From the NCBI GenBank assembly GCA_022560025.1, contig JAFISE010000104.1, forward strand, positions 1-64,000: a stretch of 64,000 bases of DNA, given 5' to 3'. Positions 10,632 to 22,539 of the stretch are shown piece after piece; position 1 is the first letter of the stretch; every line of letters starts with the position of its first letter. This DNA is from Stagonosporopsis chrysanthemi (lineage: Eukaryota; Ascomycota; Dothideomycetes; Pleosporales; Didymellaceae). A model generated the notes under the pieces. That model did no database searches. It saw nothing but the letters and a program-made list of their open reading frames with translations, and was not told the origin of the DNA. The position numbers and the translations under genes are program-made.

Positions 10632-13600
10632 TCAGAAGACAGGGACAGCGGGGCCTAGTGATAAGACAGGAGCAGCCCTCAGCAAAGGCTCGATACTCTT
10701 GAACTTTAATGGCTTCATCAAGAAAAGGTCAAAGCCAGACTCTAGGGCTTTGCTGCGGGCCTCCTCGCTACCAAGTCCCGTCAAGGCGAAGATACTGGGG
10801 CGTATTTCTTTCAGTGGTGCCGCTTTCTGGTGTTCAGCGTCCTTGCCATCAAGTGCTTCGCTTTCCTCTACGCGACAATGGTGCTCTATCCGCCTCTTTT
10901 CTTCGAACAGTCGTATCGCTGCTGTGGCTTGGAAGCCATCCATAACAGGCATGCTAATGTCCATGAACACACAATCAAAAGGATCCGCCTCCACCACGAT
11001 GGCGTTCTTATATAAACGCAGCGCTGCAGCACCATCAAACGCAGTGGCAAACGGAAGACCAGTCTTCTTTATGAATGCGACAAGCAATTTGAGATTGATT
11101 GGATTGTCATCGACGAGTAGGAGACGTCGGAAACGGTAGTTCGGACGTGGTTCTAAAGCTTCAACTCCCTTTATGGGCAGCGGCTGAACTAGAGGTATTT
11201 TTGTCCGTCCAGGGCTCGTGGGCGGGCACCCCTTTTCACCTACGCGGCCTTGGGACAAAACACTTCTTACAGGGAGAATTACTGGTTCATGCTGAAAGAC
11301 AGTAGATTTATCTCCTCGCAATCCTGGAAACGAGATTTTGACTTGGTGTAAAGCCTGTTGACCAGCAACATTTGATGCCTGAGGAGGCGATACTTTTGTA
11401 GAGACGACTTTATTCAATGCTTGAATGATGGCTTTTTGTAAGCTCTTCCTCGTGATGGGAGAGCTAATGAAAGTGGCTCCTTTGAGTCTGAAAAATTGTG
11501 CCACTCCTTCCGTGGTAGGTCCAAGAACAATTACGGGGCGCGATTCCATTGCTGATACAAGGTCAGGGAAATGCGTTGGGATATCGAGCATCTCCACCGA
11601 AGAGAGCGCGTGGGTGTCGATCAACAGTACGTCTTCTTTCGGCAAAGCGCTTAATGGTACGTCGTCAACGACGGTCATTTTGAAGTGATTCGCGCAGATG
11701 TTGTGTAGACATCGTTGTAGTAGCTTTGGGAGAGCTGCAATCTGTAGTGTGGATTTGTTATTCGCTACGTCCTGGGGCGCTATGCTGATAAGTCTGATTG
11801 TTAGGTTTGACATCCTGTCATCAGGCGCAAGGCTTCCTGTAGTTTCCGCTTGACCAGATGTTCCAAACTCTTTGTCGCATGGAATGTTGACAGTAATACG
11901 AGTACCTTCGTGCTGGCGGCTTTCGACAAAAATCTTGCCATGGAGCGATTCGACGATATTTTTGACTATATTCAAGCCTAGTCCGATGCCTGAGATCAAG
12001 CTATTCTCTTGCATGAAAGGTGTAAATAGATGGTATTTGAGGAATTCGGGACTCATGCCCACACCAGTGTCAGTGATAGACAAGCTGATGCACCGTGGGC
12101 TAGTAGCTGTTTCCTCTAAAATCTGGAGGGTCACATCAATGTTTCCTGAAATAGTAAACCTGAGCGCATTGCTGAGAATGTTGAGTAAGATTCGTTTCCA
12201 GGCTCCCGGATCCATGTGCGAAATCCAGTCCGAATTGTGGCCAATATAGGTTGTGACGAGTGTCGGCAGAGGTGGGCCTTCCACTCCACTAGCATGTGGT
12301 TCTTGATGCTCTCTCCTTAATTCCGTACCCAGTTGCGAGGCCGAAGCGTGCCCCAACAATGCTGTCTCTAAAACATCTTCAACGATATAGCCGAGGTCAA
12401 TTTCCATTTTCTTCGTAGATGCACTGCCAGTATTGAGCTTCGCGTGGGCCAAGTGTCTCGTTGCCTTGTGGCTGTTGATTTTCAAGAACTCCAGGAGATG
12501 ATCGAAAGTACCCAGCAGAGTATAGCTGCAAGACTCAATCATTTGAGTCAGAGAGAGCAGATGGGGATCAGCGAGGTCCTCTTGCAGGAGCTCTATAGTC
12601 GCTAGAATTCCATGTAAGGGGCTTCGTAACTCATGGCTTACGGAAGAGATGAAGTCTGATTTCTGCTGCGTACTCGTGGCAGCCTCTAGGCGGAATAGTT
12701 CGGCCATCAAAGAGTTACCGAAAGCCGTAAGGGAATTGAGGTCGTTCAATTCCAAGGTCTTGCCAGGTTCCGACATCCAGGCCAGGCATGTCGAAAAGCA
12801 GGACTCCCTTTGGTAATGCCAGAGTGGCAGAAACAGTGCGTATCGAGCTTTGGGCATGCAGTCAAACAGCTCTTTCCACTCGTTGTGGGTAGCCATTACG
12901 CTACTCAACCCCTGGCCAGGTTTTGTTTCCTGGTCTTTTTGGTCAAAGACACCGTACTCGTCTATGGTAAAAACGTGGCCATGAGGATACGCAGTAATCA
13001 GACGTTGCATTAGCGATTGATTAGGCCAACGAACCATATGTTGCTTTGCTGTAGTATCTCGCCGATACTCCGAGAGCGGCTGTGCGGACAACTCATCTTT
13101 ATGGTCGTTAGGCAGCGCAGATTCTTCGTCCGTGAAACCAGAAGACGAACGGTTCCCTCCTCGTTGCGTCCCGGTCTCAACGGCGTCAAAGAGTACTAAA
13201 CCATCTAGATCCATGGCATGGCCAATCAGGTTAGCAGCCTTGGGGAAAAGGTCGCTGATTTGACCAGACAGGCTTGACGTGTTTTCTTTCAAAGTACGGT
13301 CACTGCTAGGGCTTATACTGGTTGTCTTGGAAACATTAAATGAAAAGTCCGAATTGCCCTTCAACAAAGTTTCTGGTGCAACATTTAAGGCGATCGGATA
13401 CTAGCAGGAGTTAATTTCGTCTGAACAGCATGTTTTCGTCATCGTCACTTACGTTTGAAGCCCTACCGGACTCTCTGTTCTCTCTGGAACGAGACTCAAA
13501 GTCGATTCGAGATGGTTCCTCAAAAATCTCGAAAGAAAACGGAGCTTTCGTGTTTACGCTGTCTGATGGCGGCCAGGAATGATGGGAACCTACAAACTGG

Positions 13601-14358
13601 CGAAGTCCGTTCATCACCCTTTCCGATCGCAACTGACCTTCCTCGACGCGCTTCAAGTCCAGATATTTACTGATCGCTGAGGTAACTTCCTGAATTGTGC
13701 GTAGAGCGTTCGGCTTCAGGAAATCCCTTGGCTTATCGTCCACCACACTATAGCTTCCCAAGATATGTCCGGACAGAGAGCGCAATGGCACCTCGATATA
13801 AGAGACCATGTGGGGGTATCCAGCTACGAAGGGCCGGTTTGCGAACGAAGGGACTCGGCGGAAGTCTTCCACGTAGAAGAAGGCATCGTTTGCAACGATA
13901 TGCGGACTTGCAGGTAGCGATGATTCTTTACCATGGAAGACGGACATTGTATGTTGACACACGCCCCATTCGAGTGCGATTCGGGTCGCACCCAGCAAGA
14001 GAGGCTGTGTTGAGCTCACACCCGCAATGGACTGGTGCCTTGTCATTTCGGCGCATACGAACTGAGACCGGTCGTCGATGAAAGAAAGGAACGCGCGATC
14101 GCATTCCATCTTGTGTACACCATGTTGAACGAGGGCGTTGAGTGTAATGTCGCTGCTCGGAATCGGACTGGCTGGCGGCCCGTCTGGGCTATCGAAGGGA
14201 AAAGATGCCGCGCAGAGATAGCTAGCAACGGTCTCCGTCAGTGTTTAGCACGGATGGGTTGTAAGGACGGCTTACGCAGCGATCTCGTAGGCACGGGCGC
14301 GTTCATGGGCTTCGAGAGCCTGTGCAGATTCCGCACATGCTGAGTCTTCAGCGACCAT
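10632..14358 (-). CDS. Hybrid histidine kinase (GAF-like, HisKA, HATPase, REC)
   Basis: Two-component sensor with a fused receiver, expected to feed a phosphorelay through an HPt protein. Exons on the minus strand: 14358-14276, 14221-13453, 13400-10632 (introns 54 and 52 nt), 1206 residues. The start was chosen at the ATG at 14358 because the exon ending EAHERARAYEIAA then splices in frame to YLCAASF. The N-terminal third is GAF-like (MECDRAFLSFIDDRSQF to SYIEVPLRSLSGHILGSYSV). The H-box is VSHELRSPLHGILATIELL, with the phosphorylated His near residue 540. ATP-binding boxes: NALRFTISG (N), DTGVGM (G1), GIGLGLNIV (G2). The C-terminal receiver has LLLVDDNPINLKLL, the acceptor Asp in FMDISMPVMDG, and the conserved Lys in LMKPL. 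No membrane segment is seen, so it is probably cytosolic. Confidence 0.93.
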
Positions 14359-14965
14359 GGAACTCGTTGTGTATTGCAGCCAGCAATTTGAGTTTGGAGC
14401 CGCACATTTGCTGGCAACGGTGCAGAGTGAAGCGGCGTGCAAACTTCCATTGAAGACAGCGCAGATGGATGCCCCAGGTGGATACTGCGGCATACCCTGC
14501 ATGAAGGCATTTTCAATGGGCCTGGTGGGTACCATTCCTTCATTACAATGTGACCTGATATCAATAACGTGCTGCGTTGTCAATGCCCGGGAGACCGGAT
14601 GGATTCAGAGCTGCTGGTGCGCTTGCCTTTAAACGGTCATTTTCTCCCAAAACGTTTCCTCGGAGAGCAGGCAAAGTAGCAGGTCCGTCAACGTTGCAGG
14701 CAGATGCCGAATCTCAACTGTCCCAGAGGACGAGTGGATCAGCTTGTTACATTTGATTGGCCACGGGTGCAACTTCCGACGTTTGACAGCTGAGTCGGGG
14801 GAAGGTGAGCCTCGGCCCGTTTGCACTATTATCTCTGTCCCACGCCCGATTGGTACTGACGAAGACGCGATGTAAAGGTTAGCGTAAATCTATTGTACAT
14901 CGCTCCATCGCCCAGCAAGTGCCCATTGGTGAAGGCATCTCACTTTGAGGGGCAACGGCTTCTTA
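14359..14965. other. Upstream region of the histidine kinase gene
   Basis: No gene seen. Should contain the kinase promoter; ends at the TA target site of the next MITE. Confidence 0.5.
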
Positions 14966-15204
14966 CACTGTCGCAGGGGTAAATAATCAACTGTGGGGTG
15001 GCCTATAAGCGTTAGCCCAGCCAGCTTGTGTTATTAGAATGCAGCACATCTATTAGTTCGCTTGCTCAAGTTCTAAAGCGCACAGGTGATATTAAGGCTG
15101 TTGATTGGTATAATTTAATACACTAGCACAGCGCTTGCTGTACTGTACAGCCTGAACAGGAGGTCTTTGGCCGGCGCCATTGGTTATTTACCCCTGCGAC
15201 AGTG
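14966..15204. mobile_element. MITE family 2, single copy (239 bp, TA target site)
   Basis: The ends are 25-bp inverted repeats with one mismatch: the left end is CACTGTCGCAGGGGTAAATA followed by ATCAA, and the right end, read on the other strand, is CACTGTCGCAGGGGTAAATA followed by ACCAA. TA dinucleotides flank it at 14964-14965 and 15205-15206. Noncoding and AT-rich inside. The TA duplication suggests mobilisation by a Tc1/mariner-superfamily transposase. No second copy is in the window. Confidence 0.85.
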
Positions 15205-15206
15205 TA

Positions 15207-15782
15207 TGTCCAGCTTTCTGCTGCGATGTCTTTTCCCGTGCGCATCTGGAGGCGAACAGGATGGATACACAGCATGTTTGTAGTTGTTAGCCGCCACTGT
15301 CTATCGATTTGCATATAAGATCATCCTCCGCATGGCTTGTCTCGAACAGGTACACGTGCCTCTAAAAAGCACGACAACAAGAGCAAGCTTAAAGTCATTG
15401 CGCGGAAACGCGATAATAAGTCCTGACGGAGGATTCGATTGGTACGGAGTGCTCTACTTGCTCGAATACAGTTCTTTGAGCTTATCCAGCACCCGTAGCA
15501 GCTCGCGTAGCTTGCTGGCGTCTCAGCCTTGTTGTCTTGTCCATTTCAGCCTTACCATTCCCTAAAATCTAGCCCTTGTTGTTAAAGGTTGCCTTCTGAT
15601 CAGCTCACAGATCCCTCACCAACCAGCAAAGCCAACGCTCAGTCGTTCACGTCGTATGATTTATCATTTTTAGCATCAAATATCGCAATTTCAAGAGATG
15701 CCAAGTTGTTCGGTGCAACAGCTGCATGCCATAGACATGCTTCGCTGCCAAGGGAGTGCATATAGTATTAGCTCATGCGTGA
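15207..15782. other. Spacer between two transposable elements
   Basis: No gene recognised. Short open frames are not supported by any motif. Confidence 0.5.
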
Positions 15783-16101
15783 GGGCCTATTCGGTAGCCC
15801 AGTTCTGGAGGGTCCAGTTTGCCGCGCACGGTGTTTCTAGTGGCAAATAGAAACAGGAGCCCTTCCTGGCGGTCGTGTTCAGTAAAACTCCAGTAATTCA
15901 TGGGAAACTAGTAGCTTTAGTTTGTTAGCGTCTACTAACAAAATAAAGCCATGTATAGCCTGCTTAGGTCTGCTAGGCACCAGAAATATTTCTGCACCCT
16001 CCTCCTCTAGTTATGCTCCAGAAACTAGAAATTTACGTGAGCTCGGCTTCAAAGGGAAAAGTTGCCTACGCAGTAAGTAACATAGACACGCCCAGAGGTT
16101 A

Positions 16102-17953
16102 ACGTATGTTATAAGCGAGTGACGCGTACAAGCGAGCGACACACCCCACTAACTTTGCGCACCTCTCCTATCTGAATTTATAATGGCTCTACGCAACGTT
16201 ACTTAATTACTCTTAAATAAAGCAGATGTACAGCTTGCTATCTCATCTATTAATGCTCAACAAATCTAGGGCAATCGTCCTGCTGCAGCGATGTACAACG
16301 TAGCTGAAGCGACGCTCTGCCGCCGACGCGCTGGGATACCTGCCTGACGCAATTGCCAACCTAACTCAAGGAAGCTTACTAAGGTAGAGGAGGAGGTGAT
16401 TGTCAGACATATACTCGACTTAGATTCTCGTGGATTTGCGCCTACGTACGAAGCTGTACGTGATATGGCTAATAATCTACTTGCTGCGCGCAGCGCTAGT
16501 CAGGTTAGCGTCTACTAGCTGCGCAACTTTGTCAAGCGTACAGACAGTCTTAAGACACGTTTCAATTGAGCGTACGATAGGCAGCGAGCTCTATGCAAGG
16601 ATCTAGTCCTGATTAAGAGCTGGTTTGAGCTTATAGAGGAGACAAAGGCCAAGTACAGTATCTGCAATAATAACGTCTATAACTTTGACAAGGCTGGCTT
16701 TATAATAGGCAAGATCACAACTTAGCTTGTTGTAACAGGATTAGAGAGGAGAGGCAGGCTAAAGAGCATCCAGCCTGGCGACTGTGAATAGGTGACAGCG
16801 ATTGCTGCTATCAACGCTGCTGGCTGGTCAGTTCTGCTGTTCATCATCTTTGCTAGCCAGTATCATCTATCTGCTTGGTACGAGGAAGCAGAGATACCAC
16901 GCGACTAGGTGATTGCAGTTAGCAACAATAGCTAGACAAACAACAAGCTAGGAGTAGAGTAGCTAAAGCACTTTAATGCTTATACAAAGACTTGCATCTT
17001 TAGTGCGCGTTGCCTACTTGTCTTTGATGGCTACAAGAGCTACTACTCTCTTGAGTTTCAAGAGCTCTGTAAGGAGAACAATATCTACACGCTCTGCATG
17101 CTGCCTTACTTATCCTACCTGCTACAGCTGCTTAACGTTGGCTGCTTCTTGCTGTTGAAGCGCGCGTATAGCTGTGAGGTTGAGAGCCTTATCTGCCACC
17201 ACATCAATTATATTACCAAGCTTAAGTTCCTGCTAGCCTTTAAGGCAGCGTACAATTAATTGTTCACCTCAGCTAATATCTGCTCAGCCTTTCAAGGCGC
17301 AGGCCTTGTACCTCTCTAGCTAGATACTGTTCTATTAAAGCTTAACGTGCAGCTGCGTATGCCTACTCTAGCTGCCCTACTAGAGGCGCTCTGGGAGGCG
17401 CGTACGCCAAGCAACATACGTAAACTTGAGGCTTAATCAACCCTAATACGTAAGCGCGTGCGCTGACATAAGAGCTTATCGCCTGCTTCTATTATTAAAG
17501 CAATTGATTAGCTTAAGAAAAGCGCTGAGGTGATGATGCTCTCAGCTGAGTTAATGCGCAATCAAATTGCTAGCCTTAAGAAGGCTAATAAGGCAGCGTC
17601 AGCGCGTAAACAGCGTAAAAAAAAGCGTATACAGCAGTGTGGGGTCTTAACAAAGGGAGCTAGAGAGGATCTACTTGTTTAAGGTGAGGCTAATCAGCAG
17701 ATTGCTCGTGAGCAGCGTCAAGGAGGAGAGCGATCAGGCGTGAGCTGCCAGGCTCTTGCGCGCTGTAAGAAGTGCAGAGAGACTGGATATAACTCTCGTA
17801 CGTGTAAGAAAGATACTTTAGATACTGCTTAATCTACTCTATTAGTATCTATATATTGTCTTATAAGGTGGTTGAGATATACGCGTGTAGAGGTGCGCAA
17901 AGTTGGTGGGGTGCGTCGCTTGCTTGTACGCGTCACTCGCTTATAACATACGT
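16102..17953 (+). mobile_element. Fot1/pogo-like Tc1-mariner DNA transposon, RIP-degraded (1852 bp)
   Basis: Bounded by 65-bp inverted repeats (16102-16166 and 17889-17953) that differ at only three positions, all transitions. The outer end reads ACGTATGTTATAAGCGAGTG. TA is duplicated at 16100-16101 and 17954-17955, as expected for this superfamily. The length is typical for Fot1-like elements. It carries a single transposase reading frame on the plus strand (16183-17832). The three terminal-repeat mismatches and the coding damage are consistent with RIP rather than slow neutral decay. It lies inside a Harbinger-like element, so it inserted second. Confidence 0.93.
16183..17832 (+). pseudogene. 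Fot1/pogo-type transposase pseudogene (DDE superfamily), 16 internal stops
   Basis: From the ATG at 16183 to the TAA at 17830-17832 the frame is kept for 549 codons without any indel, but it has 16 in-frame stops (9 TAG, 4 TAA, 3 TGA). Each is one transition from a Gln, Trp or Arg codon; five of them fall where family members usually have Trp. The N-terminal part looks like the helix-turn-helix DNA-binding region. First catalytic Asp: NVYNFDKAGF, where FDE/FDK-type motifs are usual. Second: LLVFDGYKSYYSLEF, with the expected His residues now Tyr. Third: LQLLNVGCF, where the expected Asp is now Asn. The C-terminus keeps a zinc-knuckle remnant, CKKCRETGYNSRTC, whose usual His is Tyr. It cannot make an active protein. 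Confidence 0.92.
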
Positions 17954-18117
17954 TACATAAAGTATAGAATCTGGCACCTTACTAATCTGTTACCGAACAG
18001 ATCCTCCAGTTCCAGTTTCCTCGGCCCTGGTCTAGTGGCTTCCACTAATAAGCGCTATCGCCCAGAAATATTGCTATTTATGGAGCCTCCAGAACTGGGA
18101 TACCGAACAGGCCCTGA

Positions 18118-20101
18118 GTCGGTTCACAGCGTTTAGCGAAAAAGCCTCGTGGACATGGCTGATCTGTACCGAAATAACATCCGCTGTTCCCGGACGACCG
18201 ATCAACGACCCACTCCAGCGAATACCCGAAAGACATTGAGATCGAGCGAATAACCAACGACATAGTCGGTACAGGCATCATCTATATGGTGTGTCACGGG
18301 AAGTAGATCATTGCAATGCCCTACGGTCAGAGTTCATCTACATTTTCCCTCGTCAACTTCCCTAATCCCAGCCACTTCACAATCTCTTATCAACCTTGTC
18401 GTGATGTTTTCGTAACACCCTTTCCGACCCACCCAACATGATAATGACCGCCGCGTACGCTCGTATCCGCTTTCGAGCTTTTCGAGATGTCCTTGAATAC
18501 TGACCAACATTGGTCAGTGCTAGAACCTTGAGTCTAAAGCGCTCTTCCCAAGCTTTGGTCACGGGGACACTCTGATGGACACCAACGTCTCGTTCATAAC
18601 TGGTTCCTTGGAATTATCACAACCGGTTTGGACCACCTCGGCATCAAACTATGGACAGAAGGTGAAGACGGCGATTCAATCAAGCTAGACTTTCATTAAG
18701 CTGCTGAAGGTCTTGAGTCAGTGCACCGAGCGAGGCAGTATCATTTGAAGGAGAAGAGTAGGCAGGTACCGAGCAAAGCAAGGACTAAAGTGAGGTCCCA
18801 ATGCGGTAGTACAAGAATGTGGTTTCCGCATTAGTAACCTGAGATAAGATGCTACAGCCAAAAGGACTACTAGAAGATGAACGCGGAAGCACGCCCAACG
18901 GTAGTTGTGGCTGGGATGAAGGTTCTACTGGCGGGATCCTTTACGGCAAGTAATGAAATGGTAAGGACAGCGATGGCGGCTCTACTCTTTCGGGTGCGAC
19001 CTTCACTGGTGTGCCTTTTCAAGGTCGAATTCAATCCTCTTTGCTAAGATAATTCAGGAGCACTCCTCGTTCTGGCTCGTTTCTCACCTTTTCATTTTAA
19101 TGTTCGATCGCTTTTTGCTCGCTTTGCGCTATCGTGGGACGCCTACTAAAAAAACATGGACTTGTATTGCAATGATGGCCGCAACGTAGGCATGTAAGGA
19201 CCGCAAAGTCTAGTCTAGATGCAGAGAATAATCATGGCGTGATGTGGTTTTGAGTTCATTGTGAGCATGATGGTACACTAGCGCTGACAGCACTCCTTCC
19301 GATCGCCGGTGAAAAGCACCGAGCGACTGACAGCAGACCATCAGCTGGACCCATATATAATCCTGCAAAGCAGATGACCCTAGGTCATCTCAATACCTCC
19401 AGGTGGCTACATGATAAGGGTTAGTCGTGTTTCTAGACCACCAAAGATAACCACATCTTTCCTCGCATGCAATTCATATTCCAAGTTATTAGCGTATATA
19501 TGCAAGCATCACCTACCAGAGCATACTAAATGTGACTTGCCTGCTGCTTTACTATCTTTTATGGTAAATTCATATCTAGATTTACTAGGTGAGTATTTTG
19601 AATTGTGAGCTTAGTGCACGCGTCTCATCACCATCAACTAAGGCCTGGACAGTAACGGGCTTCGGTGGGGTGATCACCAGGGTCGTTGGGAACGATGATC
19701 TAGTTGTTATAGCATAAGCATCTTTTTTAAAGAAAAAAATTGCGTGCTGATAGGTGTTGCCATGCAGAAGGCCATCTCCAGAATCCAGATCATGCTCGAA
19801 ACTCGTTGCTGAAAGAACTACACGGCCGTTCTGAGGCAAACTGCACAAAAGATCATCTCAACTCATGCAGTACGTCTCAACAAAAAGGAAAATGGCATGT
19901 GATCGCTCTTCACTGATCTCAAATCGGAGGATCGGGCGGCATTGTTTGGCAACGTCATACGATATTCTTATCGCCAGCTTCCCTTGAGATATCGGTCTCG
20001 AATCCGCACAGTTCAGATTCGGTGCAACTTATTCGATCACGGACTGCGGCAACAGACTCATTAAACTTACCATCAACGACGGCGAATGAAAATTTATTAA
20101 T
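18118..20101. other. Two-kilobase interval without a recognised gene
   Basis: Right flank of the transposon nest. No frame longer than about 90 codons and no recognisable motif. It may contain decayed sequence (an 18.55-18.75 kb stretch is weakly protein-like in two frames), but I cannot name it. Confidence 0.5.
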
Positions 20102-21790
20102 ATGATTGGAACCTCAACCGGCGAATACCTCTTCATAAAGGCCAGTGTAATCACCCTACATCTCATTGCACCAATTTGCGTCACGTATTGCATCTTGACA
20201 ATATGTGTACCCTCTACTTTGCACCCCTCGAAGTGCTTCAAATATTGGGCTCTTGTGGAGACACTGTTCTATTTCTCAACCTATTTTTACCAGACTTATC
20301 ACCTCCAGCGCCCAGCTTCACATCCTCCACCTCTCTCTAAAGAAGAGCGATATAAGCTCTTCAACCTCTGCCAAGATACCGTTCAAGACCATAGACGATA
20401 CATATCGATGTGGTTTCTGGATGTGTCCCCCGCTGCCATTAAGAGAGAGAATATAAAAGAGTGGTTCCGCTGGGCGTTTCTAAACACAGCCGTGGATGAT
20501 CCTACCTATGACGACGAGGTAGAAGAGTTCGTGAAGAATCTGGAGAAACGAAGTGGAATGTACTTCGCCCCAGGGCGAGCTAGCGTGAAGTGCTTAAGAT
20601 TGACACTGGATAAGGTCACCGCTCTCCACAGGAGTTTGACATGGTACTTGGTAAGGACCTACTTCTGTCGTCTACTTAAGTTCAGAGATGCTGACAGGAT
20701 TTCCTGCTAGTGTATCTTTGTAGTAGATATTGCTACATGTGCTATGATGTTCTTCCGACATTTTCAATTCCACCGCTCTTCACTTAAACATAGCATCAGA
20801 GTTTTTCCCCCGCGGCCGCAGACTTTCATAGCCACTCGATGTTCACCAGCTCAAGATCTCACGTACTGGTATCGTCCTCACACGTCTCGCAAGGAGTGCC
20901 CGATAGTATTCTTCCACGGAATTGGGGTTGGACTGTATCCTTACATGAAGTTTTTGGATGATTTGAATCAAGGACGTGAGGCTGAGGACGGAAAGATTGG
21001 CATACTTGCAATCGAGGTGTTGTCTATTTCTTCTCGAATCACCCCGGCGATACTCGGGAAGGATGAGATGTGTCATCAGCTTCGAGCCATTCTGCGTCAC
21101 CATGGAATTGGACAATTCGTACTAGTGTCACACTCGTGAGTGTACCTTCGCATCATTGTTAGCCAACATTGCTGATTCCATCCAAGATATGGCTCGGTGA
21201 TGGCCGCGTATCTCCTCAAGACCCCCGACATTGCCAGTCAAATTGGCTCCGTCGTTCTAGTCGACCCCATTTCAATATTGCTGCATCAACCGGATGTCGC
21301 TTATAATTTCGTGAGTTCGCTGTCTTCCATGTAGTCGCAAAAGTAAACACTGACTAGTTAGACCTTTCGCAGACCAAAATTTGCCAATGAGTGGCTAGTA
21401 TGGTATTTCGGCTCAAAGGATATGGGTGTAGCCTATACACTCTCTCGCCGATTCTTCTGGTTCGAAAGCATACTATGGAGGGAAGATCTCATGAAGCATC
21501 GTACCACCGTCTTTCTTAGTGAAAAAGATCTCATTGTCAACACTCCACAAGTGCGCACGTATTTGCAAGATGTTGGAGAACAAAAAATGGGTCGGGATCC
21601 TAGCCGAGATGAGAATAGTACGGCTGGGAAGGTCAACATACTTGACCAGATGCACGGCCAACTGAACGTGGTGTGGTGCGCAGGTCTTGACCATGGACAA
21701 ATATTTGATTCTGCGGTTTGGAGGGCACGTTTAAAGAGTGTGATAGTTGAGCAGGCAGCGCATGTGTCTGATCCGCTGATGCGAGATTGA
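20102..21790 (+). CDS. Alpha/beta hydrolase with N-terminal membrane segment
   Basis: Predicted serine hydrolase (esterase or lipase-like), substrate unknown. Exons 20102-20650, 20711-21135, 21187-21310, 21362-21790 (introns 60, 51 and 51 nt), 508 residues. The first about 35 residues are hydrophobic (SVITLHLIAPICVTYCILTI), a likely membrane anchor, with a second aromatic-rich hydrophobic stretch near residues 45-65. The hydrolase fold starts at PIVFFHGIGVGLYPY, whose HG contributes to the oxyanion hole. The nucleophile elbow is VSHSYGS, with the serine at about residue 325 rebuilt across intron 2; it is an S-x-S-x-G variant of G-x-S-x-G. A late His lies in CAGLDHGQIFD. The acid residue is not assigned. 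Fungal genomes carry related proteins of this length without known function. Confidence 0.85.
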
Positions 21791-22539
21791 TGCTTGCATG
21801 GGATATGCTATTCTAGCCAGTGTTACTTCATCCGTATCTCAGCGGAATCGTGTCACATCTATGGCGGCGCCGCTACTGCCAGAACGTTCTTTCGTGGGCG
21901 ACTAGATTGTCTCGATCGTCGACAAGCGGAGTATTTATAAACCTCTATGTTGGCATATTGTAATACTGTTGATCTTTTGTTCTGATCAACAAGCCCCTTC
22001 TTCTTACGAGGAACGCGCCCTGGGAATCTGGGGCTATACAACGATCTTAAAAGTGGGCGTGTGAGTTTCGAGGTGCTGCTATTAAGTTCAATATACATGG
22101 AGTGGAAACCCACAGATTTTCTTTGCAAGCATCCTAGTATGCATTTTAAACAGTACTTTTTTGCCCGGCGATGCAGTGTAACTACACGTTCGCGGCGTAT
22201 CTAACCCTGGGGCTGTACGGCATAGCTCTCCAAGAACCAGACGTAGCGTCGCCACAGGACTCAAAAGCACATGTAGTAGCAATAAAAGGGTTTGAAAGAT
22301 TCTCATGTTATTGCATACATAAATCTAACACAACAAGTTCAAGACAAAGGGAAATGTGAGTGGATATCTGTGATCTCGCAGCGCATCCATGGGTAGTTCG
22401 AAGACCTGACCCTCCAGTCTATATCGTAAGATCAATCTCCAAACTCAACCGTCTAATAAACTCCATGCTTGAATCCAAAATGCCGGGCCAGCCACAGCAA
22501 CACCATTGTTTCCAGGTCGCGAGTACATGCGTCGAACGC
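21791..22539. other. Intergenic region between convergent genes
   Basis: Contains the 3' ends of the hydrolase and citrate synthase genes. No gene seen. Confidence 0.6.

Larger units (their letters stand above)
15783..18114. mobile_element. Harbinger-like non-autonomous element, split by a nested Fot1-like insertion
   Basis: The termini are 29-bp inverted repeats with two mismatches: the left end begins GGGCCTATTCGGTAGCCCAG and the right end, read on the other strand, begins GGGCCTGTTCGGTATCCCAG. Both sides have a 3-bp TGA direct repeat (15780-15782, 18115-18117). A 3-bp duplication and a GGGCC-type terminus fit PIF/Harbinger (Tourist-like) elements, although TGA is not the canonical TWA. 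Without the inner element (16102-17953 plus one TA) the original unit would be about 478 bp, so it was a MITE rather than an autonomous transposon. Its two arms, 15783-16099 and 17956-18114, show no coding capacity. Family assignment is inferred. Confidence 0.75.

Noticed and set aside
18540..18760. Decayed gene right of the transposon nest
   Set aside because: Weakly protein-like in two frames but with stops and no recognisable motif; not enough to call.
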